The notes below the pieces were generated by a model. The model saw nothing but the letters and a program-made list of their open reading frames with translations. It was not told where the DNA came from and did not search any database. The position numbers were made by a program, and so were the translations under genes. This document shows positions 20,224 through 30,178 of a stretch of 64,000 nt of DNA, piece by piece; the stretch's first letter is position 1, and each line of letters opens with the position of its first letter. This DNA comes from Methylobacterium sp. Leaf108 (GTDB lineage Bacteria > Pseudomonadota > Alphaproteobacteria > Rhizobiales > Beijerinckiaceae): contig NZ_LMND01000006.1 of the NCBI RefSeq assembly GCF_001423265.1, positions 30,947-94,946 on the forward strand. The letters are read 5' to 3'.

Positions 20224-21006
20224 TCACCGCGGGAGGGCGTAGATGTTCACCTCGAGCTTATCGTCGGCCTTGTCGGTGAGGTCGGTGACATATTCCTCGA
20301 TGAACCGGTCCTGCACCACCACGTCCTTGGCATCGAGATAGGCGGTGAGCGTCTCGTAGGTGCCGTCGATCTCCTCGTAGGAGCCCTTGTGGTTGAAGCG
20401 CAGCGCCCGGCCCGACGGCGTCGAGCCGAAGCGGATGCCGTCTCCGATGGCCGGAGCCGGATCGGGGATCGCCGTCACCGGGATCATCGCCTCGAACTGG
20501 AAGCCGTCGTCGTCGGTCTTGGCGAAGACCGCGATCGGCCGCCCTGCCGGGGGAAGACCGGCCTTGGCGAGGTCCGCCTCGATCCGCTTGAACGCCGCCT
20601 GGAGGGTGGGCACCGCCTCCTCCCACTTGGCGGTTCCGGCCAGGATCGCGGCGGGCTTGGCCGGCAGGGTCACGTCGTCGACGTCGTTGGCCTCGCCGGG
20701 CGTCTCCACCAGGGGTGGGCGCGCCGGGCCGGCGGGCGTCGTCTGCAAGCCCGGTACGGTCGGCAGTCCCGGCGCCACCGATTGTGCCGGGGCGGGCGCC
20801 GGTACGGGCGCGGATCTGGCCGGATCGGGCGCCGTGGTGGTGGGCAGCGGGTTGGTGACGGCGGGGGGCGCCGTCTCCTGTGCCGTCGCCGCGGCTCCCC
20901 ACAGCAGGATGCCCGCCGCGAGCGATCGGGAGGCGGCCACCGCAGACGGCAGGCGCGAACGGCGCGAGGGGCGAAGTCGGGTCACGGGGTGGCGCTCCGG
21001 CGGCAT
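20224..21006 (-). CDS. Secreted GyrI-like/effector-binding domain protein
   Basis: This 260-residue protein begins with a basic stretch, then a signal peptide (AASRSLAAGILLWGAAATAQ). A low-complexity Pro/Ala/Thr linker runs to about residue 105. The C-terminal half (from KWEEAVPTLQAAFKRIEADL to VNIYALPR) resembles the GyrI-like/AraC effector-binding fold, with RALRFNHKGSYEEI and YETLTAYLDA. Cytoplasmic members bind small ligands; a periplasmic version suggests ligand sensing or binding outside the membrane, which is inference. GGAAAG lies upstream of the chosen ATG. It is divergent from dapF. Confidence 0.7.
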   Translation of the reverse strand: MPPERHPVTRLRPSRRSRLPSAVAASRSLAAGILLWGAAATAQETAPPAVTNPLPTTTAPDPARSAPVPAPAPAQSVAPGLPTVPGLQTTPAGPARPPLVETPGEANDVDDVTLPAKPAAILAGTAKWEEAVPTLQAAFKRIEADLAKAGLPPAGRPIAVFAKTDDDGFQFEAMIPVTAIPDPAPAIGDGIRFGSTPSGRALRFNHKGSYEEIDGTYETLTAYLDAKDVVVQDRFIEEYVTDLTDKADDKLEVNIYALPR

Positions 21007-21231
21007 CACGGGGCTTTCCAGAACGGTCGCGCGCTGGTTGCCCCGCCCCACCGTACCGGCGAACGGTGAGACCCGCGAGACGTCACCGCCGCGCCGGCAC
21101 CAGATGCCGGGCGAGCGCGGCGCTTCTGCAACGCACGCAGGGGCGGCCCGCGTGCGTGCGCACCGGCTTTGCCCTATAGGCAGGCCCCAGCCCTTGGCTC
21201 CGGTTCGCGTTTGAGAAGGCCCCGCCGCCCG

Positions 21232-22146
21232 ATGAGTCCCCTCGCCCACCGACGCTTCCTGAAGATGCACGGCGCCGGCAACCGGATCGTCGTCCTCGAC
21301 CTGCGCGGCTCGGGCCACAGGGTCACCGCCGCGGAGGCGCAGGCCATCGCCCGCCACCCCCGCTCGGGCTTCGACCAGCTCATGGTGATCCACGATTCCG
21401 TTTCGCCGGGAACGGACGCGTTCCTGCGGATCTACAACACCGACGGCTCGGAATCGGGCGCCTGCGGCAACGGCACCCGCTGCGTGGCCTTCGCCATGCT
21501 CGACGATCCGGCCATGGCCCGGCCCGCCGAAAGCGGCCGGCTGACCCTGGAGACGATCGCCGGCCTCGTGTCCGTCAACCGCATGGCCGACCGCTCCTTC
21601 ACCGTCGACATGGGCCGCCCCAGGTTGCGGTGGGACGAGATCCCGCTGGCCGAACCCTTCCCCGACACCCGGCGGATCGAGCTGCAGATCGGCCCGATCG
21701 ACGACCCCGTGCTGCATTCGCCGGGGGCGGTGAGCATGGGCAACCCGCACGCGGTGTTCTTCGTCCATCGCGATCCGGCCGGCTACGATCTCGGCCGGAT
21801 CGGCCCGATGCTGGAGAACCACCCGATCTTCCCCGAGCGCGCCAACATCTCGCTGGCCGAGGTGACCGGGCCGGAGTCGATCCGCCTGCGGGTGTGGGAG
21901 CGCGGGGCCGGCCTGACCCTGGCCTGCGGCACCGCCGCCTGCGCCGCCGTGGTGGCGGCCTCGCGCCTGCGCATGATCGGGCGCCAGGCCACCGTCGGCC
22001 TGCCCGGCGGCGACCTCGTCATCGAATGGCGCGCCGACGACCACGTGCTGATGACCGGGCCGGTGGCGCTGGAATGGGAGGATGCGTTTCCCCCCGGGAT
22101 TTTCGCGCCCGAGAGCGTGGAGCCCGCACGTTTCGGGGCCGGCTGA
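21232..22146 (+). CDS. dapF: Diaminopimelate epimerase
   Basis: This PLP-independent enzyme converts LL- to meso-diaminopimelate for lysine and peptidoglycan. It has 304 residues. The two active-site cysteines are C78 in [10 protein letters not shown] and C232 in [13 protein letters not shown]. The N-terminal [11 protein letters not shown] replaces the more usual HGLGNDFVVLD, so the Asp at that position is Arg here. The ATG encoding [14 protein letters not shown] starts the conserved domain; the longer in-frame upstream sequence is unconserved. mtaB starts immediately after its stop codon. Confidence 0.95.
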   Translation: MSPLAHRRFLKMHGAGNRIVVLDLRGSGHRVTAAEAQAIARHPRSGFDQLMVIHDSVSPGTDAFLRIYNTDGSESGACGNGTRCVAFAMLDDPAMARPAESGRLTLETIAGLVSVNRMADRSFTVDMGRPRLRWDEIPLAEPFPDTRRIELQIGPIDDPVLHSPGAVSMGNPHAVFFVHRDPAGYDLGRIGPMLENHPIFPERANISLAEVTGPESIRLRVWERGAGLTLACGTAACAAVVAASRLRMIGRQATVGLPGGDLVIEWRADDHVLMTGPVALEWEDAFPPGIFAPESVEPARFGAG

Positions 22147-23391
22147 ATGGCGATCGAGACCCTGACCTTCGGCTGCCGCCTCAACACGGTGGAATCCGAA
22201 GCGATCCGCGCCCACGCCGACGTCCCCGGCCGCGACCGCGTCGTGGTCAACACCTGCGCGGTGACGGCCGAGGCCGGCCGGCAGGCGCGCAAGGCGATCC
22301 GCCGCCTCGCGCGGGAGCGGCCGCAGGCCGAGATCGTGGTCACCGGCTGCGGCGCCCAGGTGGAGACGCAGGCCTATGCCACGATGCCGGAGGTCGCCCG
22401 CCTCGTCGGCAACGACGCCAAGCTGCGGCCCGAGGCCTGGGCGGACGGGAACCGCCGCGTCGCCGTCGACGACATCATGGCCGTGCGCGCCGCCGCCGCC
22501 ACGCGGATCACCCACCTGCCGGGCCACACCCGCGCGTTCGTGCCGGTGCAGAACGGCTGCGACCATCGCTGCACCTTCTGCATCATCCCGTTCGGTCGCG
22601 GCGTCTCGCGGTCGCTGTCACTTGCCGAGGTGGTCGATCAGGTCCGCACCATCGTCGCGCACGGCGGGCGCGAGGTCGTGCTCACCGGCGTCGATCTGAC
22701 CGCCTACGGCCGTGACCACGACGAACCGGTGACGCTCGGCCGTCTCGTGCGCCGTATCCTGGCAGGCGTGCCGGACCTCGACCGCCTGCGCCTGTCCTCG
22801 ATCGATTCCATCGAGGCCGACGACGACCTGATGGCGGCCATCGCCGACGAGCCGCGCCTGATGCCGCATTTCCACCTCTCGCTTCAGGCGGGCGACGACC
22901 TCGTCCTGAAGCGGATGAAGCGGCGCCACAGCCGCGCCGACGCCATCCGGTTCTGCGAGGACGTGAGGGCGCTGCGCCCGCAGGTGGTGTTCGGGGCCGA
23001 CCTCATCGCCGGCTTTCCCACCGAGACCGAGGCGCAGTTTGCGCGCTCCCTCGACCTTGTGGCGGACTGCGGCCTCACCCACCTCCACGTCTTTCCCTAT
23101 TCGCCCCGCCCCGGCACCCCGGCCGCGCGCATGCCGCCGGTGCCCGATGGGGAGGTGCGCGAGCGCGCCGCACGCCTGCGCGAGGCGGGAGCCGCTGCCC
23201 TGATCCGGCATCTGTCCGGCGAGGTCGGGCGCCGCCACCGGGTGCTGGCCGAGCGCGGCGGCATCGGCCGGACGGAGGGTTTTACCCCGGTCCGGCTGCA
23301 GGCACGGACACCGGCCGGGCACCTGTGCGAGGTCGCGATCGCGGGCCACGACGGACGGATGCTGATCGCACAGGGCGCGGCCCTGGCCTGA
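22147..23391 (+). CDS. mtaB: tRNA t6A37 methylthiotransferase MtaB
   Basis: This is a radical SAM methylthiotransferase that converts N6-threonylcarbamoyladenosine-37 to its 2-methylthio form in tRNA. It has 414 residues. The N-terminal cluster-binding domain includes FGCRLNTVES, VNTCAVT and VTGCGAQ. The radical SAM motif is CDHRCTFC, followed by [26 protein letters not shown] is typical of the MiaB/MtaB family. The ATG follows the dapF stop without a gap, so the two form an operon, as in many Hyphomicrobiales. Confidence 0.92.
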   Translation: MAIETLTFGCRLNTVESEAIRAHADVPGRDRVVVNTCAVTAEAGRQARKAIRRLARERPQAEIVVTGCGAQVETQAYATMPEVARLVGNDAKLRPEAWADGNRRVAVDDIMAVRAAAATRITHLPGHTRAFVPVQNGCDHRCTFCIIPFGRGVSRSLSLAEVVDQVRTIVAHGGREVVLTGVDLTAYGRDHDEPVTLGRLVRRILAGVPDLDRLRLSSIDSIEADDDLMAAIADEPRLMPHFHLSLQAGDDLVLKRMKRRHSRADAIRFCEDVRALRPQVVFGADLIAGFPTETEAQFARSLDLVADCGLTHLHVFPYSPRPGTPAARMPPVPDGEVRERAARLREAGAAALIRHLSGEVGRRHRVLAERGGIGRTEGFTPVRLQARTPAGHLCEVAIAGHDGRMLIAQGAALA

Positions 23392-23426
23392 GGGGCGATC
23401 GTCGTGATCCGGTCGTTCGCGCCACG

Positions 23427-23455
23427 TTGACCGGGTTGCGCCGGTCCGGTAATGA
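23427..23455 (+). promoter_or_regulatory. Predicted promoter of the ilvB-ilvN leader
   Basis: TTGACC, a 17-base spacer and TAATGA match the sigma-70 consensus well. It lies 36 bases after mtaB and about 60 bases before the predicted leader peptide, the right place to drive the attenuated ilv transcript. Confidence 0.7.
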
Positions 23456-23514
23456 CGGCGTCACGATTGTCGATTCGTCATGACGGCGGACGACCGAACA
23501 GAAGACTTCACGTG

Positions 23515-23565
23515 ATGCGTTCCATCCTCATCGTAACGAAAGCGCCACTGACGGGGCGGTCCTGA
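23515..23565 (+). CDS. Predicted ilv leader peptide
   Basis: This short frame encodes [16 protein letters not shown] (16 residues). It has four consecutive branched-chain codons, Ile-Leu-Ile-Val, at positions 4-7. A purine-rich AGAAGA stands upstream. The stop codon abuts the first arm of a mutually exclusive hairpin set that ends in an intrinsic terminator just before ilvB. This is the layout of a ribosome-stalling leader that senses charged Ile, Leu and Val tRNA. It is a prediction from layout; the peptide is not known from the family by name. Confidence 0.7.
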   Translation: MRSILIVTKAPLTGRS

Positions 23566-23622
23566 CAGCAGGGACCGCGATCCGGATGGTGGCGCATGCA
23601 GGGTCCTTCGGGGCCCTTTTTT
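23556..23622 (+). promoter_or_regulatory. Transcription attenuator of ilvB-ilvN
   Basis: Four segments can pair. Segment 1 is GCGGTCC (23556-23562) and segment 2 is GGACCGC (23572-23578), a 7-bp pause hairpin. Segment 3 is AGGGTCC (23600-23606) and segment 4 is GGGCCCT (23611-23617), a terminator with a TTCG loop followed by a run of T to 23622. GGACC of segment 2 can instead pair with GGTCC of segment 3, giving an antiterminator. With the leader peptide this matches classical amino-acid attenuation. Confidence 0.75.
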
Positions 23623-23681
23623 GTTGCCTGCGACGGGACGCGACACGGGGATTCGACCAAGGCTTCGAGGGAGTTGAGACG

Positions 23682-25457
23682 ATGAGCGGCGAGGTCATGA
23701 CCGGGGCCGAAATGGTCATCCGGGCGTTCCGGGATCAGGGTGTCGATACGCTGTTCGGGTATCCGGGCGGCGCGGTGCTGCCGATCTACGATGCGCTCTT
23801 CCACCAGGAGGAACTCAAGCACGTCCTCGTGCGCCACGAGCAGGGCGCGGTCCATGCGGCCGAGGGCTATGCCCGCGCCTCGGGCAAGGTCGGTTGCGTC
23901 CTCGTCACCTCCGGGCCCGGCGCCACCAACATCGTCACCGGGCTCACCGACGCGATGATGGATTCGATCCCCCTCGTCTGCATCACCGGCCAGGTTCCGA
24001 CCCATCTCATCGGCACCGACGCCTTCCAGGAGTGCGACACGGTCGGCATCACCCGCCACTGCACGAAGCACAACTACCTCGTCAAATCGATCGACGACCT
24101 GCCGCGCATCCTGCACGAGGCCTTCTACGTCGCCTCGAACGGACGCCCCGGCCCCGTCGTCGTCGACCTGCCCAAGGACATCCAGTTCGCGAGCGGGATC
24201 TACGAGCGTCCGAGCCGCAACGGCCACAAGACCTACCGCCCGGCCTTCAAGGGCGACGCTGCGTCCATCAAGGCCGCCGTCGAGCTGATGGCGAGCGCCC
24301 GCCGCCCGATCTTCTACACCGGCGGCGGCGTCATCAATTCCGGCCCGCACGCCTCGCGGCTGCTGCGCGAGCTCGTGGCGATGACCGGGTTCCCGGTGAC
24401 CTCGACCCTGATGGGGCTCGGCGCCTTCCCGGCGTCGGACGAGAAGTTCCTGGGCATGCTCGGCATGCACGGGACCTACGAGGCCAACCTCGCGATGCAC
24501 GAATGCGACGTGATGATCTGCGTCGGCGCGCGCTTCGACGACCGCATCACCGGCCGTCTCGACGCCTTCGCGCCGTTCTCCAAGAAGATCCACATCGACG
24601 TCGACGCCTCGTCGATCAACAAGGTCGTCAAGGTCGACGTCGGCATCGTCGGCGATTGCGGCTCGGTGCTCGAGGACATGGTCGCGGCCTGGAAGGCCCT
24701 CGACACGGCGCCGGACCAGGACCGCTTCGACGCCTGGATGGCCAAGATCCGCACCTGGAAGGCGCGCGAGTGCCTGAACTACTGGCCCTCGGGCACGATC
24801 ATCAAGCCGCAATATGCGGTCCAGCGCCTCTACGAGGCCACCAAGGACCGTGAGACGTACATCACCACCGAGGTCGGCCAGCACCAGATGTGGGCGGCCC
24901 AGTACTACAAGTTCGACGAGCCGAACCGCTGGATGACCTCCGGCGGGCTCGGCACCATGGGCTACGGCCTGCCCGCCGCCATCGGCACGCAGCTCGCCCA
25001 TCCGGACGGGCTCGTCATCGACATCGCCGGCGAAGCCTCGATCCTGATGAACATGCAGGAGATGTCCACCGCCGTGCAGTACCGCCTGCCGGTCAAGATC
25101 TTCATCCTGAACAACGAGTACATGGGCATGGTGCGCCAGTGGCAGGAGCTCTTGCACGGCTCGCGCTACTCGCAGAGCTATTCCGAGAGCCTGCCCGACT
25201 TCGTCAAGCTCGCCGAGGCCTACGGCGCCAAGGGCATCCGGTGCGAGAAGCCGGGTGACCTCGATGCGGCGATCAAGGAGATGCTCGACCACGACGGCCC
25301 GGTCATCTTCGACTGCGTCGTCGACAAGAAAGAGAACTGCTTCCCGATGATTCCGTCGGGCAAGGCCCACAACGAGATGCTGCTCTCCGACTACCTCGGC
25401 GAGACCGGAATGGACCTCGGCGACGTGATCTCCGAGGAAGGCAAGATGCTGGTCTGA
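23682..25457 (+). CDS. ilvB: Acetolactate synthase large subunit
   Basis: This ThDP-dependent enzyme makes acetolactate or acetohydroxybutyrate, the first common step of Val, Leu and Ile synthesis. It has 591 residues. Conserved blocks are [42 protein letters not shown] and the ThDP-binding [14 protein letters not shown] with [19 protein letters not shown] lies 9 bases before the chosen ATG. It is preceded by a leader peptide and attenuator and followed 23 bases later by the regulatory subunit gene. Confidence 0.95.
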   Translation: MSGEVMTGAEMVIRAFRDQGVDTLFGYPGGAVLPIYDALFHQEELKHVLVRHEQGAVHAAEGYARASGKVGCVLVTSGPGATNIVTGLTDAMMDSIPLVCITGQVPTHLIGTDAFQECDTVGITRHCTKHNYLVKSIDDLPRILHEAFYVASNGRPGPVVVDLPKDIQFASGIYERPSRNGHKTYRPAFKGDAASIKAAVELMASARRPIFYTGGGVINSGPHASRLLRELVAMTGFPVTSTLMGLGAFPASDEKFLGMLGMHGTYEANLAMHECDVMICVGARFDDRITGRLDAFAPFSKKIHIDVDASSINKVVKVDVGIVGDCGSVLEDMVAAWKALDTAPDQDRFDAWMAKIRTWKARECLNYWPSGTIIKPQYAVQRLYEATKDRETYITTEVGQHQMWAAQYYKFDEPNRWMTSGGLGTMGYGLPAAIGTQLAHPDGLVIDIAGEASILMNMQEMSTAVQYRLPVKIFILNNEYMGMVRQWQELLHGSRYSQSYSESLPDFVKLAEAYGAKGIRCEKPGDLDAAIKEMLDHDGPVIFDCVVDKKENCFPMIPSGKAHNEMLLSDYLGETGMDLGDVISEEGKMLV

Positions 25458-25480
25458 AGCCGGCCCGGAGGAGAGACGTC

Positions 25481-26023
25481 ATGAACGCCATGAACACGCA
25501 CTACCCCGACGCCGGCAGGCTGGAGGCCGTCAACCGGCACACCCTCGCCGTCATCGTCGACAACGAGCCGGGCGTCCTCGCCCGGATCTCCGGCATGTTC
25601 TCGGGGAGGGGCTACAACATCGAGAGCCTGACGGTGTCCGAGACCGAGGTGGCGCGCCACATCTCGCGCATCACCATCGTCACCACCGGAACCGACGCGG
25701 TGATCCAGCAGATCAAGGCGCAGCTCGACCGGCTGGTGCCGGTCCACCGCGTCGTCGACCTGACGCTCCAGGGGCGTGCACTGGAGCGCGAGCTCTGCCT
25801 CGTGAAGGTGTCGGGCACCGGCGAGCACCGCACCGAATCCCTGACCCTGGCCGCCGCCTTCGGCGCTAAGACGCTGGACGCCACCCTCAACTCCTTCGTG
25901 TTCGAGGTCACCGGCACGACGGAGGAGATCGACCGCTTCATCGGACTGATGACGGTGATCGGTCTCGTCGAGATCTCGCGCACCGGCATCGCGGCGATGG
26001 GGCGTGGGGCGGAGGCGATGTGA
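25481..26023 (+). CDS. ilvN: Acetolactate synthase small (regulatory) subunit
   Basis: This 180-residue regulatory subunit mediates valine feedback inhibition and stimulates the large subunit. The N-terminal ACT domain begins NRHTLAVIVDNEPGVLARIS and GRGYNIESLTV. The C-terminal part is the ALS_ss_C domain (LERELCLVKVSG, SFVFEVTGTTEEIDRFI). GGAGG lies 9 bases before the ATG. The short spacing after ilvB shows an operon. Confidence 0.95.
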   Translation: MNAMNTHYPDAGRLEAVNRHTLAVIVDNEPGVLARISGMFSGRGYNIESLTVSETEVARHISRITIVTTGTDAVIQQIKAQLDRLVPVHRVVDLTLQGRALERELCLVKVSGTGEHRTESLTLAAAFGAKTLDATLNSFVFEVTGTTEEIDRFIGLMTVIGLVEISRTGIAAMGRGAEAM

Positions 26024-26074
26024 GGTTTTTTCGCGCGGTGCTATATCGACGGGGTTCCGCGGAGACCGTGAGCG

Positions 26075-26314
26075 ATGAAGGCCAAGCTAACGCAATCGGG
26101 TGAGGAATTCGTGATTCGTTTTTCCGCAAAACTAGGTCGGGAAAACGGCCTGAGTGACGGGCAAACCGTCGAAATCAGTCCTCGCGCCCCCTCATTGACG
26201 CTGGAGGAAATGCTGGCCGAGATGGACCGGCTTGGTCCCGCGAACCGTCCCGAAGTCGTCGATTGGGGGCAAGACGTCGGCGCGGAGATTATCGACGATG
26301 AATGGAGTCGATGA
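26075..26314 (+). CDS. mazE: MazE-type antitoxin
   Basis: This 79-residue protein has an AbrB/MazE-like swapped-hairpin start, MKAKLTQSGEEFVIRFSAKL, with GLSDGQTVEISPRA. An acidic, probably unfolded tail follows (LEEMLAEMDRLGPANRPEVV, WGQDVGAEIIDDEW). The toxin gene overlaps it by 17 bases. It lies between ilvN and a GST gene. Such pairs usually repress their own promoter. Confidence 0.85.
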   Translation: MKAKLTQSGEEFVIRFSAKLGRENGLSDGQTVEISPRAPSLTLEEMLAEMDRLGPANRPEVVDWGQDVGAEIIDDEWSR

Positions 26315-26660
26315 TCTCCAGCTTCCCCACGCCGGTGACCTCGTCTGGGTGGATTTTCGGCCTACGCTGGGTAGGGAACAAGCCGGCGTCCGGCCGGCCC
26401 TCGTCCTCACCGGGCAGGGTTTCCATAAGCGGAATGCGATCGCCATCGTCTGTCCAATCACGGGAAATATCGCGCCCTGGCCCACAAAGGTGATCCTTCC
26501 GAGCGGGCTGCCGGTGAAAGGCGCTGTGCTCTGCGATCACATTCGCAGCGTGGATCGGGCGTCTCGTGGTTTTCGTTCGATTGGGGCGGTACCGTTCGAC
26601 CTCCTGACGGAGGTTCGCGATACGATCGCTAAAGTTCTCGGCCTCCGTTTCGATTCCTGA
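26298..26660 (+). CDS. mazF: MazF-type mRNA interferase toxin
   Basis: This is a PemK/MazF-fold endoribonuclease of 120 residues. Signature blocks are GDLVWVDFRPTLGREQAGVR, PALVLTGQGFHKRN, IVCPITGNI and LCDHIRSVDRASRG (the DQ/DH-R-SxD pattern that holds the catalytic Arg). The ATG was chosen because it overlaps the antitoxin end and begins before the first strand. The toxin looks intact. It is the best-preserved toxin-antitoxin pair in the window. Confidence 0.9.
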   Translation: MNGVDDLQLPHAGDLVWVDFRPTLGREQAGVRPALVLTGQGFHKRNAIAIVCPITGNIAPWPTKVILPSGLPVKGAVLCDHIRSVDRASRGFRSIGAVPFDLLTEVRDTIAKVLGLRFDS

Positions 26661-26679
26661 CTGTCAAGTGACCTGACCG

Positions 26680-27315
26680 ATGCCAGCCATCCTCTACTAC
26701 GCCCCCGGCGCCTGTTCGCTCGCCTCCCACATCGCCCTCGAGGAGGCGGGCGCTCCTTTCGAGACCGCCCGCCTCAACCTGATGGCCGGCGACCAGCGTG
26801 CGCCCGAATACCTCGCCGTCAACGAGCGAGGCCGCGTGCCGGCCCTGGTCGAGGCGGACTGGGTCCTCACCGAGAACAGCGCCATCCTGCGCCATGTCGG
26901 GCGCTGCCACCCGGCGCTGTGGCCGGAGTCTCCCCGCGATCAGGCGGTGGCCGACGAATGGCTCGGGTGGCTCTCCACGAACCATCACATCGCCTATGCC
27001 CACGTGCGCCGGCCCGAGCGCTACACCGCCGACGAGGAGGCGTTCGCCGGCATCCGCGCCAAGGGCGCAGACACCTGCGGCGACCTCTTCACGATGACCG
27101 AGGTCAGGCTCTCCAACGGCGGCTGGGCGGTGGCCGACCGCTTCAGCGTCGTCGATCCCTATCTGCTGCTGTTCTGGATGTGGGGACGCGGACCGGCGCT
27201 GGGCTTCGACATGGCGACGCGGTTCCCGCATTGGACCGCGCATGCCCGCGCCATGGCCGGGCGTCCTGCCGTCCAGGCGGTGTTCGCCCGCGAGGGCCTC
27301 GACCTGCCGGCGTGA
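26680..27315 (+). CDS. Glutathione S-transferase family protein
   Basis: This protein of 211 residues has an N-terminal thioredoxin-like GST domain (LYYAPGACSLASHIALEEAG, with Ser in place of the catalytic Tyr, as in beta and related bacterial classes). VPALVEADWVLTENSAIL is the cis-Pro and gamma-Glu-binding segment. The C-terminal helical domain includes FSVVDPYLLLFWMWG. It probably conjugates or reduces electrophiles with glutathione, but the substrate is unknown. There is no obvious ribosome site at the chosen ATG. It stands between mazF and ilvC. Confidence 0.85.
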   Translation: MPAILYYAPGACSLASHIALEEAGAPFETARLNLMAGDQRAPEYLAVNERGRVPALVEADWVLTENSAILRHVGRCHPALWPESPRDQAVADEWLGWLSTNHHIAYAHVRRPERYTADEEAFAGIRAKGADTCGDLFTMTEVRLSNGGWAVADRFSVVDPYLLLFWMWGRGPALGFDMATRFPHWTAHARAMAGRPAVQAVFAREGLDLPA

Positions 27316-28467
<1,152 letters not shown>

Positions 28468-28518
28468 TCGTTTGGGATTTCGCAGCCGTGCTTTGCTCGG
28501 CTGCGCGTCAGGGCTGAC

Positions 28519-28549
28519 GCCGGCGTCGTGCGAGCGACGCCGGCTTTTT
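28519..28549 (+). terminator. Intrinsic terminator of ilvC
   Basis: GCCGGCGTCG and CGACGCCGGC form a perfect 10-bp stem with a 6-base loop, followed by five T residues. It lies 51 bases after the ilvC stop. Confidence 0.92.
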
Positions 28550-28681
28550 CATGCGTGCGCGTGTCGTGGGCGGAACGGGAGGAGGCACTCGCAAGGTTGT
28601 GCCGAGCGGAAAATCCCGCGATCATTCCACCCAATGGCTGCCCGTCCGAGTGCGGCCGAGACACGGGAGGACACATCCGGC

Positions 28682-29335
28682 ATGGCATCGCTCTATTTCG
28701 ACGAACATCGCGCGCTCCAGGAAGAATACAACACCCTCAAGCTCGCCGAGCGCCTCGATACCGGCTGGGTCCACGACCACGTCTCGCCGGACGAGGCGGC
28801 CTTCATCGGCAGTCGCGACATGTTCTTCCTGTCCACCGTCGATCCCGACGGCATGCCGACCGTCTCCTACAAGGGCGGCAGCCCCGGCTTCGTGAAGGTG
28901 CTCGACGACAAAACCCTCGTGTTCCCGGGCTTCGACGGCAACGGCATGTGGTACTCGATGGGCAACATCGAGGGGCAGTCCAAGGTTGGCCTGCTGTTCA
29001 TCGACTTCGAGACGCCGCACCGGGTCCGCGTCCAGGGCCACGCCCGGATGCTGCGCGACGATCCGCTGATGGCCGAGTACACCGAGGCCAAGTACCTCGT
29101 GAAGATCGCGGTCACGAAGGCCTGGGTGAACTGCCCGCGCTACATCCACAAGTACAAGAAGCTCGAGCAGAACCGCTACGTACCGACCCCGGAGAAGGAA
29201 ACCCCGCTCGCCCTGTGGAAGCGCCTCGACATGGTCGCGGACGTGATCCCGGACGAGGACAGAGCCCGAGTGGCGACGGAAGGCCGGATCGAATTGCCGG
29301 AATACGAGGCCCGGGTCGCGCGCGGCGAGAGCTGA
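28682..29335 (+). CDS. Pyridoxamine 5'-phosphate oxidase-like flavoprotein
   Basis: This 217-residue protein has a split-barrel FMN-binding domain. AAFIGSRDMFFLSTVDPDGM and SYKGGSPGFVKVLDDKTLVF are typical of the putative PNPOx group. FDGNGMWYSMGNIEGQSKVG and RVRVQGHARML complete the barrel. These proteins often reduce or bind flavin or F420-type cofactors; the substrate is unknown, and it should not be read as PdxH. GGGAGG lies upstream of the ATG. It stands alone, with convergent HAD and trpS genes after it. Confidence 0.8.
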   Translation: MASLYFDEHRALQEEYNTLKLAERLDTGWVHDHVSPDEAAFIGSRDMFFLSTVDPDGMPTVSYKGGSPGFVKVLDDKTLVFPGFDGNGMWYSMGNIEGQSKVGLLFIDFETPHRVRVQGHARMLRDDPLMAEYTEAKYLVKIAVTKAWVNCPRYIHKYKKLEQNRYVPTPEKETPLALWKRLDMVADVIPDEDRARVATEGRIELPEYEARVARGES

Positions 29336-29482
29336 CGAGGTCCGCGACGGAGGCCGCCGGGCGACGACGAACGCCTGCGAGACGGCAGGCAGGCGTCGTC
29401 CCTCGATCACAGGGAATTGGAATGGCCCGGCCCGCGACCGAGATCCTCGGCGAGCCGCCGCGTCCCCGCTTCGCTCCTGCGA

Positions 29483-30175
29483 TCAGCAGCCGAGCCGGTC
29501 GGCGAGATCCGCCAGATCCCGCGCTGCGATGGTGACCGGGACACCCGGCGCGGTCTCCCCGCCACCCGGCCCGTGTTCGCGCGGCCGGGCGATGTGCGCG
29601 GTGGAGAGGCCGTGGCGCGTCGCCGCCGCGAGGTCGCCCGAATGGGCGGCGACCATCAGGGTTTCCTCCGGGGCGAAACCGAAGGCCGCCACCGCGTCGC
29701 GGTAGAGGGCGGGCTTCGGCTTGTAGTCGCGGGAGTACCCGGCGCCGAGGATCGCGTCGAAAATCAGCCCGTTGCGGCGGGCGAGATCGGCGATCAGCCG
29801 GAGGTGCGCGTTCGAGTTGGGCGCGAGCAGGTGGTTCTTGCGCAGGCGTCGCAGGGCGTCCGGCACCTCGGGCCAGGCGTCGAGCCGGTGCCAGGCCTGG
29901 ACTAGTTCCGCCCGCACCGCGTCCGGGGTATCCGCCATGCCGAACTGTGCCAGCACGTCGCCGAGCGATTCCGCATGGATCGTATCGAGGTCGACGAAGG
30001 GGCGCATGCCGGCGCGCACCGGCTCCAGGGATGGCTGGTAGCGGGCGCGCCAGGCATCGGCGAAGGCGCCGCCGTCGAGGCCGGGACCGAGGAGGCGTGC
30101 GGCCTCGCGGGCGACACCGGAGCGCCAGTCGACCAGCGTCCCGAAGACGTCGAAGACCAGAGCCCGGATCGCCAT
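29483..30175 (-). CDS. Haloacid dehalogenase type II-like HAD hydrolase
   Basis: This HAD-superfamily protein of 230 residues has the nucleophile aspartate in FDVFGTLVDWRSG. The second motif is NSNAHLRLIADLAR, the lysine lies in SRDYKPKPALYRDA, and MVAAHSGDLAAATRHGL fills motif IV. The overall plan matches L-2-haloacid dehalogenases, though many relatives act on phosphates. It starts 3 bases after the trpS stop, so it is in the same transcript. Confidence 0.82.
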   Translation of the reverse strand: MAIRALVFDVFGTLVDWRSGVAREAARLLGPGLDGGAFADAWRARYQPSLEPVRAGMRPFVDLDTIHAESLGDVLAQFGMADTPDAVRAELVQAWHRLDAWPEVPDALRRLRKNHLLAPNSNAHLRLIADLARRNGLIFDAILGAGYSRDYKPKPALYRDAVAAFGFAPEETLMVAAHSGDLAAATRHGLSTAHIARPREHGPGGGETAPGVPVTIAARDLADLADRLGC

Positions 30176-30178
30176 GGT

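Noticed and set aside
23586..23681. A longer IlvB N-terminus starting upstream at 23586.
   Set aside because: That stretch covers the attenuator terminator and is unconserved; the ATG at 23682 has a good ribosome site and starts the family sequence.
29360..29410. Hairpin between the PNPOx-like gene and the HAD gene as a terminator.
   Set aside because: Only a 6-bp core pairs cleanly and no T-run follows in either direction, so support is too weak.
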